The notes under the pieces: model-generated
Databases searched by the model: none
What the model saw: the letters and a program-made list of their open reading frames with translations, nothing else
What the model was told of the DNA's origin: nothing
Position numbers and translations under genes: made by a program
Origin: Nocardia brevicatena NBRC 12119
GTDB lineage: Bacteria; Actinomycetota; Actinomycetes; Mycobacteriales; Mycobacteriaceae
Length of the DNA stretch: 39,202 nt
Direction of reading: 5' to 3'
Assembly: GCF_000308495.1 (NCBI RefSeq)
Contig: NZ_BAFU01000008.1
Coordinates: 1-39,202, forward strand
Shown: positions 32,797-39,202 of the stretch, one piece after another
Position numbering within the stretch: the stretch's first letter is position 1
How the letters are laid out: each line of letters opens with the position of its first letter

Positions 32797-33987
32797 ATGG
32801 CTACCTCCGCCTCCCGCCGCCCCTACGCCCCGCTGCGCGAGGCATACGTCATCGATGCGGTGCGCACCCCGGTCGGCAAACGCGGTGGCGCATTGGCCCG
32901 GGTCCACCCGGCCGATCTCGGCGCAGCCGCATTGCAGGGGCTGCTGAACCGCACTCCGATCGACCCGGCGAACGTCGACGACGTGATCGTGGGCTGCGTA
33001 GACAATATCGGCCCGCAGGCCGGCAATATCGGCCGTACCGCCTGGCTGGTCGCCGGATATCCGGAAGAGGTGCCCGGCGTCACGGTGGACCGACAGTGCG
33101 GTTCCAGCCAGCAGGCCATCACCTTCGGTGCCCAGGCGATCATGAGCGGCACCGCCGAGGTGATCGTCGCGGGCGGCGTGCAGAACATGAGTGCCATCCC
33201 GATCTCCGCCGCCATGCTGGCCGGTAGGGAATACGGTTTCGAGTCGCCGTTCGTCGGCGCGCAGGGCTGGGACCACCGCTACGGCACCGGTGAGGTCTCG
33301 CAGTTCCGCGGCGCGGCGATGATCGCCGAGAAATGGGGGATCGGCCGCGAGGACATGGAGCGGTGGGCGCTGCGCAGCCACGAACGCGCCCGGGCCGCGA
33401 TCAAGGACGGCCGGTTCGACAACGAAATCGTCCCGGTCGGCGATTTCTGGATCGACGAGGGCCCGCGCGAGACCGGCCTGGAGAAGATGGCGGCGCTGAA
33501 ACCCCTCGAGGAGGGCAGCCCGCTCACCGCTGCGGTGGCCTCGCAGATCTCCGACGGCGCCTCCGCCACCCTGCTCGCCTCCGAATGGGCGGTCCAGGAA
33601 TACGGTCTCACCCCCCGCGCCCGCATCATCCATGTCAGCGCCCGCGGTGCCGACCCGCTGTACATGCTCACCGCCCCCATACCGGCCACCAGGTGGGCTT
33701 TGGAGAAGGCCGGTCTGACCATCGACGATATCGATGTGGTGGAGATCAACGAGGCGTTCGCTTCCGTGGTCCTGGCCTGGCTGAAGGAGACCGGCGCCGA
33801 CCCGGAGAAGGTGAACGTCAACGGCGGCGCGATCGCGCTCGGCCACCCCCTCGGCGCCACCGGGGCCAAACTGTTCGCCACGCTGCTCAACGAACTCGAG
33901 CGCCGCAACGGACGCTACGGTCTGCTCACCATCTGCGAGGGCGGCGGCACCGCCAACGCGACCATCATCGAACGTCTGGATCGCTGA
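32797..33987 (+). CDS. fadA6: Acetyl-CoA acetyltransferase (thiolase) FadA6
   Basis: 396 residues. Thiolase fold with nucleophile C101 (TVDRQCGSSQQA), H350 in NGGAIALGHPLGATG, and second Cys C380 in ICEGGG. NEAFA is present at EINEAFASVV. The ICEGGG loop replaces the more usual CxGGGMG, as in steroid thiolases of this clade. FadA6 cleaves the final beta-ketoacyl-CoA thioesters after ring opening by IpdAB. The ATG at 32797 has TTAGGAGAA upstream; the gene is 8 bp after kstR2 and probably co-transcribed, matching the M. tuberculosis pairing Rv3556c/Rv3557c. Confidence 0.92.
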   Translation: MATSASRRPYAPLREAYVIDAVRTPVGKRGGALARVHPADLGAAALQGLLNRTPIDPANVDDVIVGCVDNIGPQAGNIGRTAWLVAGYPEEVPGVTVDRQCGSSQQAITFGAQAIMSGTAEVIVAGGVQNMSAIPISAAMLAGREYGFESPFVGAQGWDHRYGTGEVSQFRGAAMIAEKWGIGREDMERWALRSHERARAAIKDGRFDNEIVPVGDFWIDEGPRETGLEKMAALKPLEEGSPLTAAVASQISDGASATLLASEWAVQEYGLTPRARIIHVSARGADPLYMLTAPIPATRWALEKAGLTIDDIDVVEINEAFASVVLAWLKETGADPEKVNVNGGAIALGHPLGATGAKLFATLLNELERRNGRYGLLTICEGGGTANATIIERLDR

Positions 33988-34007
33988 GTCCGGTACGCCG
34001 CATCCGT

Positions 34008-34050
34008 GCGTGGGGTCCGCCGACCGCCCGTCGGGAGGCGGGCCCCACGC
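34008..34050. terminator. Terminator hairpin after fadA6
   Basis: GCGTGGGGTCCGCC (34008-34021) pairs with GGCGGGCCCCACGC (34037-34050) with one G-T wobble. It begins 20 nt after the fadA6 stop and should end the kstR2-fadA6 transcript. Confidence 0.75.
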
Positions 34051-34143
34051 CGTATCGGCCGGCCGAGCTCCACCGCCTCACCCGACATACGGTTATTCGT
34101 GTCGTGACCTGCGAGAGCCGGGTGCGGCGTAAGGTCGAGGGGT

Positions 34144-34896
34144 ATGACCGAATCGCAGCGGGAACAGGTCCGTATCGAGACGAGTCGCAAACGGGTGCGG
34201 GTCTATTTCGGCGGTCGGTTGGTCGCCGACACCACCCGACCGGTCCTGGTCTGGGAGAACCCCCACTACCCCGCCTATTACATCCCGGTCGCGGACCTCC
34301 ACGCGAAACTCGAGCCCGACGGTAGCACCCGCGACTCCGCGAGCCGCGGGGTCGGCACCGGTTACGACGTCGTGGTCGACGGCGCCACCGCTCCCGGTGC
34401 CGCGCTGCGCTACCTCGACTCGCCGCGGCCGGAACTACGGGAACTGGTACGGCTGGACTGGGATGCCATGGACGAGTGGTTCGAGGAGGACGAACCGGTC
34501 TATGTCCATCCGCGCAACCCGTACAGTCGCGTGGACATACTGACCGGCTCCCGGCATGTGCGGGTGGAGGTCGACGGCGTGACGGTCGCCGATTCGCGTG
34601 CGCCCCGCATCCTGTTCGAAACCGGCCTGCCTCCGCGGTACTACCTGCCGCTCACCGATATCCGCATGGACCTGCTACAGCCCTCCGACACCCACACCCG
34701 CTGCCCGTACAAGGGCAACGCCGACTACTGGCATCTGCGGATCGGCGAGACCGAATATCGCGATCTGGTGTGGATCTACCGCACGCCCACCCCGGAAAGC
34801 CAGAAGATCGCCGGTCTCGCCTGCTTCTATAACGAAAAGGTCGATGTATACCTCGACGGCGAACTCCAGGAGCGTCCACGCACCCCGTTCGGCTGA
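34144..34896 (+). CDS. Protein with two tandem DUF427 domains
   Basis: 250 residues. The two repeats are visible: RVRVYFGGRLVADTTRPVLVWEN and YPAYYIPVADLHAKL in the first, HVRVEVDGVTVADSRAPRILFETG and PPRYYLPLTDIRMDLL in the second. Further DUF427 elements are TRCPYKGNADYWHLR and CFYNEKVDVYLDGE. DUF427 is a small beta-rich fold of unknown function common in actinobacteria. The gene lies alone between the fadA6 terminator and the convergent ipd operon; no link to steroid catabolism is shown. The ATG at 34144 is preceded by GGTCGAGGGG. Confidence 0.85.
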   Translation: MTESQREQVRIETSRKRVRVYFGGRLVADTTRPVLVWENPHYPAYYIPVADLHAKLEPDGSTRDSASRGVGTGYDVVVDGATAPGAALRYLDSPRPELRELVRLDWDAMDEWFEEDEPVYVHPRNPYSRVDILTGSRHVRVEVDGVTVADSRAPRILFETGLPPRYYLPLTDIRMDLLQPSDTHTRCPYKGNADYWHLRIGETEYRDLVWIYRTPTPESQKIAGLACFYNEKVDVYLDGELQERPRTPFG

Positions 34897-35018
34897 GTCG
34901 GGGAACGCCGTCACGGGCTCGTGCGGCTGCGTATGGAGTGGACGGCCGTGATGCCCTTGCAGGTCTTCGTGCTCGGCGGAGGCAACGACGTCGGTAGCGG
35001 CGGCAATCGTCTGTGGCT

Positions 35019-35163
35019 CGCGTCGAGCAGGTATCGGGCGCGGCGCAGGCATTCGTTGCGAACGATGCGAAACATCCTGTGGCCCGCAGGTTCCGATCTT
35101 GCGATACAGGGTGATCAAGGCCGTTTGCGCGGCGTCTTCGGCTCGCGTGTTCCCGATCAGCCG
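35019..35163 (-). pseudogene. Relic of an ECF sigma factor (region 2)
   Basis: On the minus strand LIGNTRAEDAAQTALITLYR then KIGTCGPQ is read from 35160, matching sigma region 2 (AEDAVQ…L..LYR). After a frameshift near 35075 the other frame reads MFRIVRNECLRRARYLLDA, the next conserved piece (W.FRIVRNECLRRAR). Region 4 and everything N-terminal are missing. The relic abuts the ipdC stop, so it was probably left when the ipd operon or a deletion joined here. Confidence 0.65.
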
Positions 35164-36251
35164 GCCGTATCGGGCGTGGTCTCGGCCTGCCGGGGAAGTG
35201 CACCGATCGCGACGATCCGCGCGACCGCGTCGGCGACGATGCGGTCGATGAGTTCCTGACAGGTGGGCAGGTCGTCGAGGATGCCGGTGACCTGGCCGGC
35301 CGCGAGCACTCCCGCCTCGGTATTGCCTTCCACCAGCCCGGCACGCAGCAACATGGGGGTATTGGCCGCCATGATGACCTGGGACCAGGTGAGGTCCTTG
35401 GCCTTGCGCATGGCAAGACCGTCGCGAACCATCGTCGACCATTTCATCCCGGTCATGCCCTTGAAGCGGGCGGCATTGCCGATGGCCGCGGTGAGGCCGC
35501 GAACCCGGCCGGAATGTTCCAGACGCTGGACGAGTTCGGTGTTCAGCACCCGGTGCGGCATACCGTCGACCTTGGTGGAGACGACGGTGTCCTGCAGGCT
35601 GCGGCTCAGGTACTCCTGCTTCACCGCGTCGGGAACGCTGCTCTCCCGGGTGAGCAGGAAGCGGGTGCCCATGGCGATACCGGCGGCACCGTAGGCGAGG
35701 GCGGCGGCCAGGCCGCGCCCGTCGAAGAAACCGCCGGCGGCGACCACGGGAATGTCCACCGCGTCGAGTACCGAGGGCAGCAGCAGGGTGGTGGCGATGG
35801 GACCGGTGTGCCCACCGCCCTCACCGCCCTGCACGATCACCGCGTCGGCGCCCCAGGACGCGACCTTCACCGCGTGCTTCGCGGCGCCGATGGACGGAAT
35901 CACCACGACGCCCGCGTCCTTCAGTTTCGCGATGAGTTCCTTCTTCGGGGCCAGCGCGAACGAGGCCACCGCGACCTTCTCCCGAATCATCAGGTCGATG
36001 CGCTCACCGGCGTCCGAGGCGTCGGCACGGATGTTCACCCCGAACGGTTTGTCGGTCTGCGACTTGGTTTTGGCGATGGCGGCTTCCAGTTCCTCGAACG
36101 TCATGGTCGCCGAGGCGAGGATGCCGAGACCGCCGGCATTGGAGGTGGCCGAAACCAGGCCGGGACCGGCCACCCAGCCCATACCGGTCTGCACGATCGG
36201 ATGCTCGATGCCGACCAGGTCGGTCAGTGCGGTGCGCAGCCGTGCGCTCAT
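35157..36251 (-). CDS. ipdC: Nitronate-monooxygenase-type flavoprotein IpdC
   Basis: 364 residues. FMN-dependent TIM barrel of the 2-nitropropane dioxygenase family: IEHPIVQTGMGWVAGPGLVSATSNAGGLGIL, PFGVNIRADASD, VVIPSIGAAKHAVKVASWGADAVIVQGGEGGGHTG, VVAAGGFFDGRGLAAALAYGAAGIAMGTRFLLTRES. The GGEGGGHTG and AAGGFFDGRG loops bind FMN phosphate. IpdC (Rv3553) desaturates a CoA thioester in ring-C degradation. The ATG overlaps the ipdB stop (ATGA). It is the last gene of echA20-ipdA-ipdB-ipdC, all with 4-base overlaps. Confidence 0.9.
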   Translation of the reverse strand: MSARLRTALTDLVGIEHPIVQTGMGWVAGPGLVSATSNAGGLGILASATMTFEELEAAIAKTKSQTDKPFGVNIRADASDAGERIDLMIREKVAVASFALAPKKELIAKLKDAGVVVIPSIGAAKHAVKVASWGADAVIVQGGEGGGHTGPIATTLLLPSVLDAVDIPVVAAGGFFDGRGLAAALAYGAAGIAMGTRFLLTRESSVPDAVKQEYLSRSLQDTVVSTKVDGMPHRVLNTELVQRLEHSGRVRGLTAAIGNAARFKGMTGMKWSTMVRDGLAMRKAKDLTWSQVIMAANTPMLLRAGLVEGNTEAGVLAAGQVTGILDDLPTCQELIDRIVADAVARIVAIGALPRQAETTPDTAG

Positions 36252-37006
36252 GATGCGGGAACCTCCTTCTCCCGCACCTTCTTCGGGTCGAGGACCTCAC
36301 GGATGAGACGCAGTTCTTCGTCGGTGGGGAGCCGTGTCTCGACCGTATCGCCCAGTCCGGCGATCTCGAACCCGGTGTTCTCGGCGACCTCCTCGGCTGT
36401 CACACCCGGGTGCAGGCTACGGGCACGCATGGTGCGGCCCGGTCCCTCGAAGTCGAAGACTCCCAGGTTGCTGACCACACGATGGATGTTCAAGAACCGG
36501 TAGGCGGGATTGTCCGGGTCGACCTTGTCGTAGCCGACCCCGCAGACGATATCCACCTCCTCGCAGAACACCCGGCGGGTATGCCGCGGCACCCAGTAGC
36601 TGGTCGGGTGATTGATGGTGTTCCCCGGCGCACCGCGCACCCCGAACATCTGCCGGATCGGCTGCTGCAGCGGCCCGAAGGCGGACAGGTTCTGGTTGCC
36701 GTAGCGGTCGATCTGGTTGGCGCCCATCACGACGTGCCGCCGCCCGGAGGCCACTACGTCGAAGACCTTCCGGAACGGAATCCAGCCCTCGATCGGGGCC
36801 TTACCGCCCAGCGGGGGAGTCTCGGCCAAAAGCAGCGCCTCCCCGTCGGACAGCAGCAGATCCGGTTCGATGGTCAGTTTCGCCAGCCGCGCGCCGATTT
36901 GCGACATCGGCGACATCGGACTGGCCATGATTTCCCCGGCGCCGCTGAAGATCTCCGCGCAGGCGACGACGCACACCTCCGCCCGGGTGATGGTCTCGGT
37001 GCTCAC
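36248..37006 (-). CDS. ipdB: COCHEA-CoA hydrolase, beta subunit
   Basis: 252 residues from the GTG at 37006. Class I CoA-transferase-like beta subunit: ACAEIFSGAGEIMASPMSPMSQIGARLAKLTIEPDLLLSDGEAL, VVMGANQIDRYGNQNLSAFG, RGAPGNTINHPTSYWVPRHT, SLHPGVTAEEVAENTGFEI. With IpdA it forms a heteromer that, instead of transferring CoA, hydrolytically opens the last carbon ring (ring C) of the sterol nucleus. The start overlaps the ipdA stop (GTGA). Confidence 0.92.
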   Translation of the reverse strand: MSTETITRAEVCVVACAEIFSGAGEIMASPMSPMSQIGARLAKLTIEPDLLLSDGEALLLAETPPLGGKAPIEGWIPFRKVFDVVASGRRHVVMGANQIDRYGNQNLSAFGPLQQPIRQMFGVRGAPGNTINHPTSYWVPRHTRRVFCEEVDIVCGVGYDKVDPDNPAYRFLNIHRVVSNLGVFDFEGPGRTMRARSLHPGVTAEEVAENTGFEIAGLGDTVETRLPTDEELRLIREVLDPKKVREKEVPAS

Positions 37007-37902
37007 TGTGCCTCCTCGAAACGGGCGACGGCGGCCTGGTAATCGTCCTCGGAGCCGCTGAGATAGGTGTTGACGAATTCCTGCCAGGTCTCCGGCGAAC
37101 CGGCGGCCGCCGCATAGTGGCGCTGGAATTTCTCGTCTCGGCCGTAGCTTTCCCCGGCAAGGGTGAAATGCGCGCCGTGGGGAGCTTCGACCACACCGTC
37201 GACCATCATGCGGTTGAGCAGCAGCGCCTGCGGGGGAACGGTTTTCACCAGTTCCTCGGTGTCCACCAGCCGCTCGACCGAGAGGTAGCGTTTCTCGGCG
37301 GCCATACAGAACAGGTCGTCCATATACGGATCCACCCCCTGATACGCCGCGTTGCCGTGCGCGTCGCCGATATTCAGGTGGACCAGGGCGGCGTCGAGAT
37401 TCAGCGCCGGCATGGCGATCAGGGTTTCCGATCGGCCGTCCGGTCCGGGATAGGGGGAGGTGACCGTCTTCAGTTCGCCCTCCCAGAAGTTCGGCACGTC
37501 CGAGCCCAGGCCGGCGCGGATAGGCAGGAACGGCAACCGGGCCGCGGCGGCCTCCAGTCCGCATTTGAGCATGCCCTCATCCATTTCCCGGGCCACGATC
37601 CGGCCCGAGGTGCGGGCCTGGGCGAACCAGGGATCGTAGAACGGCGCCGAGTCCAGGGATACGAAACCGTAGTAGGCTTTGCGCACCTTCCCGGCCGAGC
37701 ACAGCAGCCCCAGGTCCGGGCCGCCGTAGGTGACGACCGTCAGATCGGTGATATCCGAACGCAGCAGTGCCCGTACCAGCGCCATCGGCTTGCGCCGGGA
37801 ACCCCAGCCGCCGATGCCGATCGTCATTCCGCTGCGCAGCTCGCCGACCATCTGGTCGAGCGTCATCCGTTTGTCCCGCATGGTTTTCCGCTCCGCCGTC
37901 AC
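37003..37902 (-). CDS. ipdA: COCHEA-CoA hydrolase, alpha subunit
   Basis: 299 residues from the GTG at 37902, which overlaps the echA20 stop (GTGA); an ATG at 37881 is an alternative. Class I CoA-transferase alpha-like: GMTIGIGGWGSRRKPMALVRALL (Gly-rich CoA loop), VTYGGPDLGLLCSAGKVRKAYYGFV, LPIRAGLGSDVPNFW, AALVHLNIGDAHGNAAYQGVDPYMDDLFCMAAEKRYLSVE. Works with IpdB to open ring C. The coding region is tightly packed with its neighbours. A frame continuing upstream as far as 39156 exists but overlaps echA20 and is not coding. Confidence 0.93.
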   Translation of the reverse strand: MTAERKTMRDKRMTLDQMVGELRSGMTIGIGGWGSRRKPMALVRALLRSDITDLTVVTYGGPDLGLLCSAGKVRKAYYGFVSLDSAPFYDPWFAQARTSGRIVAREMDEGMLKCGLEAAAARLPFLPIRAGLGSDVPNFWEGELKTVTSPYPGPDGRSETLIAMPALNLDAALVHLNIGDAHGNAAYQGVDPYMDDLFCMAAEKRYLSVERLVDTEELVKTVPPQALLLNRMMVDGVVEAPHGAHFTLAGESYGRDEKFQRHYAAAAGSPETWQEFVNTYLSGSEDDYQAAVARFEEAQ

Positions 37903-38663
37903 TTGTTCTCCTTGCGTGCCGCCAGGTCCTCGTCGAAACGCTCGCGGATCTCGTCGGATACCCCGGCCAGGTTCAGTTCGAAGGTGAAGCCCTGCTCGTA
38001 GCGGTAGCTGCGGTGCACGTCCTGTAGATCGATCCCGTTGAGTGCCCGTTTGGCGGCGCGGATGACCCGGCCGTCCTTGGTGGCGATCTCCTTGGCGATC
38101 TCCAGGGCCGCGGCGTCGAGCTCGTCGCGCGGCACCACCCGCAGCACCGATCCGTAGTGGTGCAGCTGCTGTGCGGTGGCGGTGCTCGCGGTGAAGAACA
38201 GCGCCCGCATCAGATGCTGCGGCACCAGTCGGGCCAGATGGGTGGCCGCGCCGAGCGCCCCCCGGTCGACCTCGGGCAGGCCGAAGGTCGCGTCCTCGGA
38301 GGCGACGATGATGTCCGCGTTGCCGACGAGGCCGATCCCGCCGCCCAGGCAGAACCCCTGGACCGCCGCGATCACCGGAACCGGGCAGTCGTAGACCGCG
38401 CCGAAGGCCTCGAAGCAGCCGTGGTTGGCGTCGATCAGCGCCTGATGGCCGGGTTTGCGCTGGATCTCCTTGATGTCCACTCCCGCGTTGAACCCGCGGT
38501 TCTCCGCACGCAGCACCACAACACGGGTGTCGGGGTCGCGCCCGGCGGCGCGGATTTCGTCGGCGATGGCGAACCAGCCATCCGACGGTATGGCGTTGAC
38601 CGGCGGATAGTCGACCGTTACTACGGCGACACCGGCGGTCTCCGAATGGCGAGAGATCCCCAT
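37899..38663 (-). CDS. echA20: Ring-D CoA hydrolase (crotonase family)
   Basis: 254 residues from the ATG at 38663, chosen because GGGA lies 6 nt upstream and the length matches EchA20; in-frame ATGs at 38675 and 38684 would add 4-7 residues. Crotonase fold: VAVVTVDYPPVNAIPSDGWF, RAENRGFNAGVDIKEIQ (oxyanion hole), QGFCLGGGIGLVGNADIIVASEDATFGLPEVDRGALG, and the C-terminal YRYEQGFTFELNLAG. EchA20 opens ring D of the HIEC-CoA intermediate. First gene of echA20-ipdA-ipdB-ipdC; divergent from an SDR, with a KstR2-like site between. Confidence 0.93.
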   Translation of the reverse strand: MGISRHSETAGVAVVTVDYPPVNAIPSDGWFAIADEIRAAGRDPDTRVVVLRAENRGFNAGVDIKEIQRKPGHQALIDANHGCFEAFGAVYDCPVPVIAAVQGFCLGGGIGLVGNADIIVASEDATFGLPEVDRGALGAATHLARLVPQHLMRALFFTASTATAQQLHHYGSVLRVVPRDELDAAALEIAKEIATKDGRVIRAAKRALNGIDLQDVHRSYRYEQGFTFELNLAGVSDEIRERFDEDLAARKENK

Positions 38664-38696
38664 CGCGTATCCCATCTCGAGCATCTTGGCTAAGCA

Positions 38697-38710
38697 AGCA
38701 ATTGCTTGGT
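38697..38710. promoter_or_regulatory. KstR2-type operator between echA20 and the SDR gene
   Basis: AGCAATTGCTTGGT fits AnCAAGnnCTTGnT with one mismatch (sixth base). A second, overlapping half-site AGCAAG lies just before (38693-38698). The last T of the site is the first base of a TAGGTT hexamer (38710-38715), which is 6 nt before the SDR GTG. Confidence 0.75.
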
Positions 38711-38721
38711 AGGTTAACACG

Positions 38722-39202
38722 GTGGCACTCGAAATCGACCTGTCCGATCGCGTCGTTCTGGTAACCGGCGGCGTCCGCGGTGTCGGCGCGGGGATAAGCC
38801 GGGCCCTCTTGACCGCCGGGGCGACCGTGGTGGCCTGTGCGCGGCGCCCGGCAGATCAGGCGGTGGAAGCGGCGGGACGGAGTATCGACTTCCTGGCGTG
38901 CGATGTGCGTGACGGCGAGGCGGTGCAAGAGCTGATCGAGACGATCGTGCGGCGCTACGGTCGTCTCGACCACCTGGTCAACAACGCCGGTGGCGCGCCG
39001 TACGCACTGGCCGCCGACGCCAGTAGGAAGTTCCACACCAAGATCGTCGAGTTGAACCTGCTCGCAGCCCTGCACATGTCCCAGGCGGCCAATGCGGTGA
39101 TGCAGCGACAGGACGACGGCGGCTCGATTGTCAACATCTCCAGCCTCAGCGGGCATCGCCCGTCGCCGGGAACCGCCGCCTACGGTGCGGCCAAGGCCGG
39201 GG
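38722..39202 (+). CDS. Short-chain dehydrogenase, KstR2 regulon, cut by the window end
   Basis: 160 residues seen, 3' end outside the window. VTGGVRGVGAGISRALL (TGxxxGxG cofactor loop), CDVRDGE, LVNNAGGAPYALAADASR, catalytic Ser in NISSLSG and Y-x3-K in YGAAK. Position, divergent from echA20, matches Rv3549c of M. tuberculosis, one of two SDRs next to the ring-opening genes. Probably oxidises a ring-C/D hydroxyacyl-CoA intermediate. The GTG at 38722 follows a -10-like TAGGTT by 6 nt, as at fadE30 and kstR2, so leaderless expression under KstR2 is likely. Confidence 0.88.
   Translation, partial: MALEIDLSDRVVLVTGGVRGVGAGISRALLTAGATVVACARRPADQAVEAAGRSIDFLACDVRDGEAVQELIETIVRRYGRLDHLVNNAGGAPYALAADASRKFHTKIVELNLLAALHMSQAANAVMQRQDDGGSIVNISSLSGHRPSPGTAAYGAAKAG

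Noticed and set aside
37907-39156. Upstream in-frame extension of ipdA to 717 residues
   Set aside because: It overlaps all of echA20 in another frame and crosses the KstR2-like promoter; the GTG at 37902 with a GTGA overlap explains the start.

Overview
The window is high-GC actinobacterial DNA, most likely from Nocardia or a close relative in the Mycobacteriales. The evidence is two steroid-catabolism blocks whose gene order follows Mycobacterium tuberculosis and Rhodococcus (hsaADCB with kshA; fadD3/fadE30/ipdF/kstR2/fadA6/ipdABC/echA20), an LppA-type lipoprotein, an EspC-like type VII secretion target, frequent GTG starts and many 4-base gene overlaps. No tRNA, rRNA or CRISPR array was seen.

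Layout. 0.2-2.0 kb (minus): a DUF1801 protein and an unusual ArsR-type regulator fused to two AHSA1/SRPBCC domains. 2.3-4.7 kb (plus): a two-gene terpenoid cassette, a class I terpene cyclase overlapping a cytochrome P450. 4.7-6.8 kb: a decay zone with a short hsdM relic, an internally deleted DUF4015 hydrolase, a small membrane protein, a DoxX-like protein and a truncated 39-residue ORF. 6.9-8.5 kb: a SigJ-like ECF sigma factor and an Imm5-like protein. 8.6-14.0 kb: divergent hsaA-hsaD-hsaC-hsaB (minus) and kshA plus a small Cys-rich protein (plus), with two KstR-type operators between them. 14.0-23.2 kb: accessory genes (RsgA-type GTPase, HxlR regulator with a divergent imine-reductase-like enzyme, an SDR gene split by a TnpB-only IS200/IS605-family element, an MFS exporter, LppA lipoprotein, DUF1023 hydrolase, EspC-like protein). 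23.2-39.2 kb: the KstR2 regulon for sterol rings C/D, interrupted only by a DUF427 gene, an unknown gene and an ECF sigma relic.

How the genes work together. KshA opens ring B by 9-alpha-hydroxylation. HsaAB hydroxylates the resulting phenol, HsaC cleaves the catechol and HsaD hydrolyses the product, releasing the C/D-ring propionate (HIP). FadD3 makes HIP-CoA. The acyl-CoA dehydrogenases, IpdF, IpdC, EchA20, IpdAB and FadA6 then dismantle rings C and D. Three KstR2-type palindromes each lie just upstream of a -10-like hexamer placed exactly 6 nt before a GTG start, which points to leaderless, KstR2-controlled transcripts.

Most notable beyond the steroid genes: (1) the IS200/IS605 element sits at an exact codon boundary of an SDR gene, so the empty site, the TTGAC flank and the would-be omega-RNA guide can be read directly, while its tnpB carries a one-base frameshift; (2) the terpene cyclase-P450 pair, in which the P450 lacks the usual I-helix acidic residue; (3) the ArsR-AHSA1-AHSA1 fusion with an inverted repeat over its start; (4) a series of short gene relics that suggests repeated deletion in the accessory segments.
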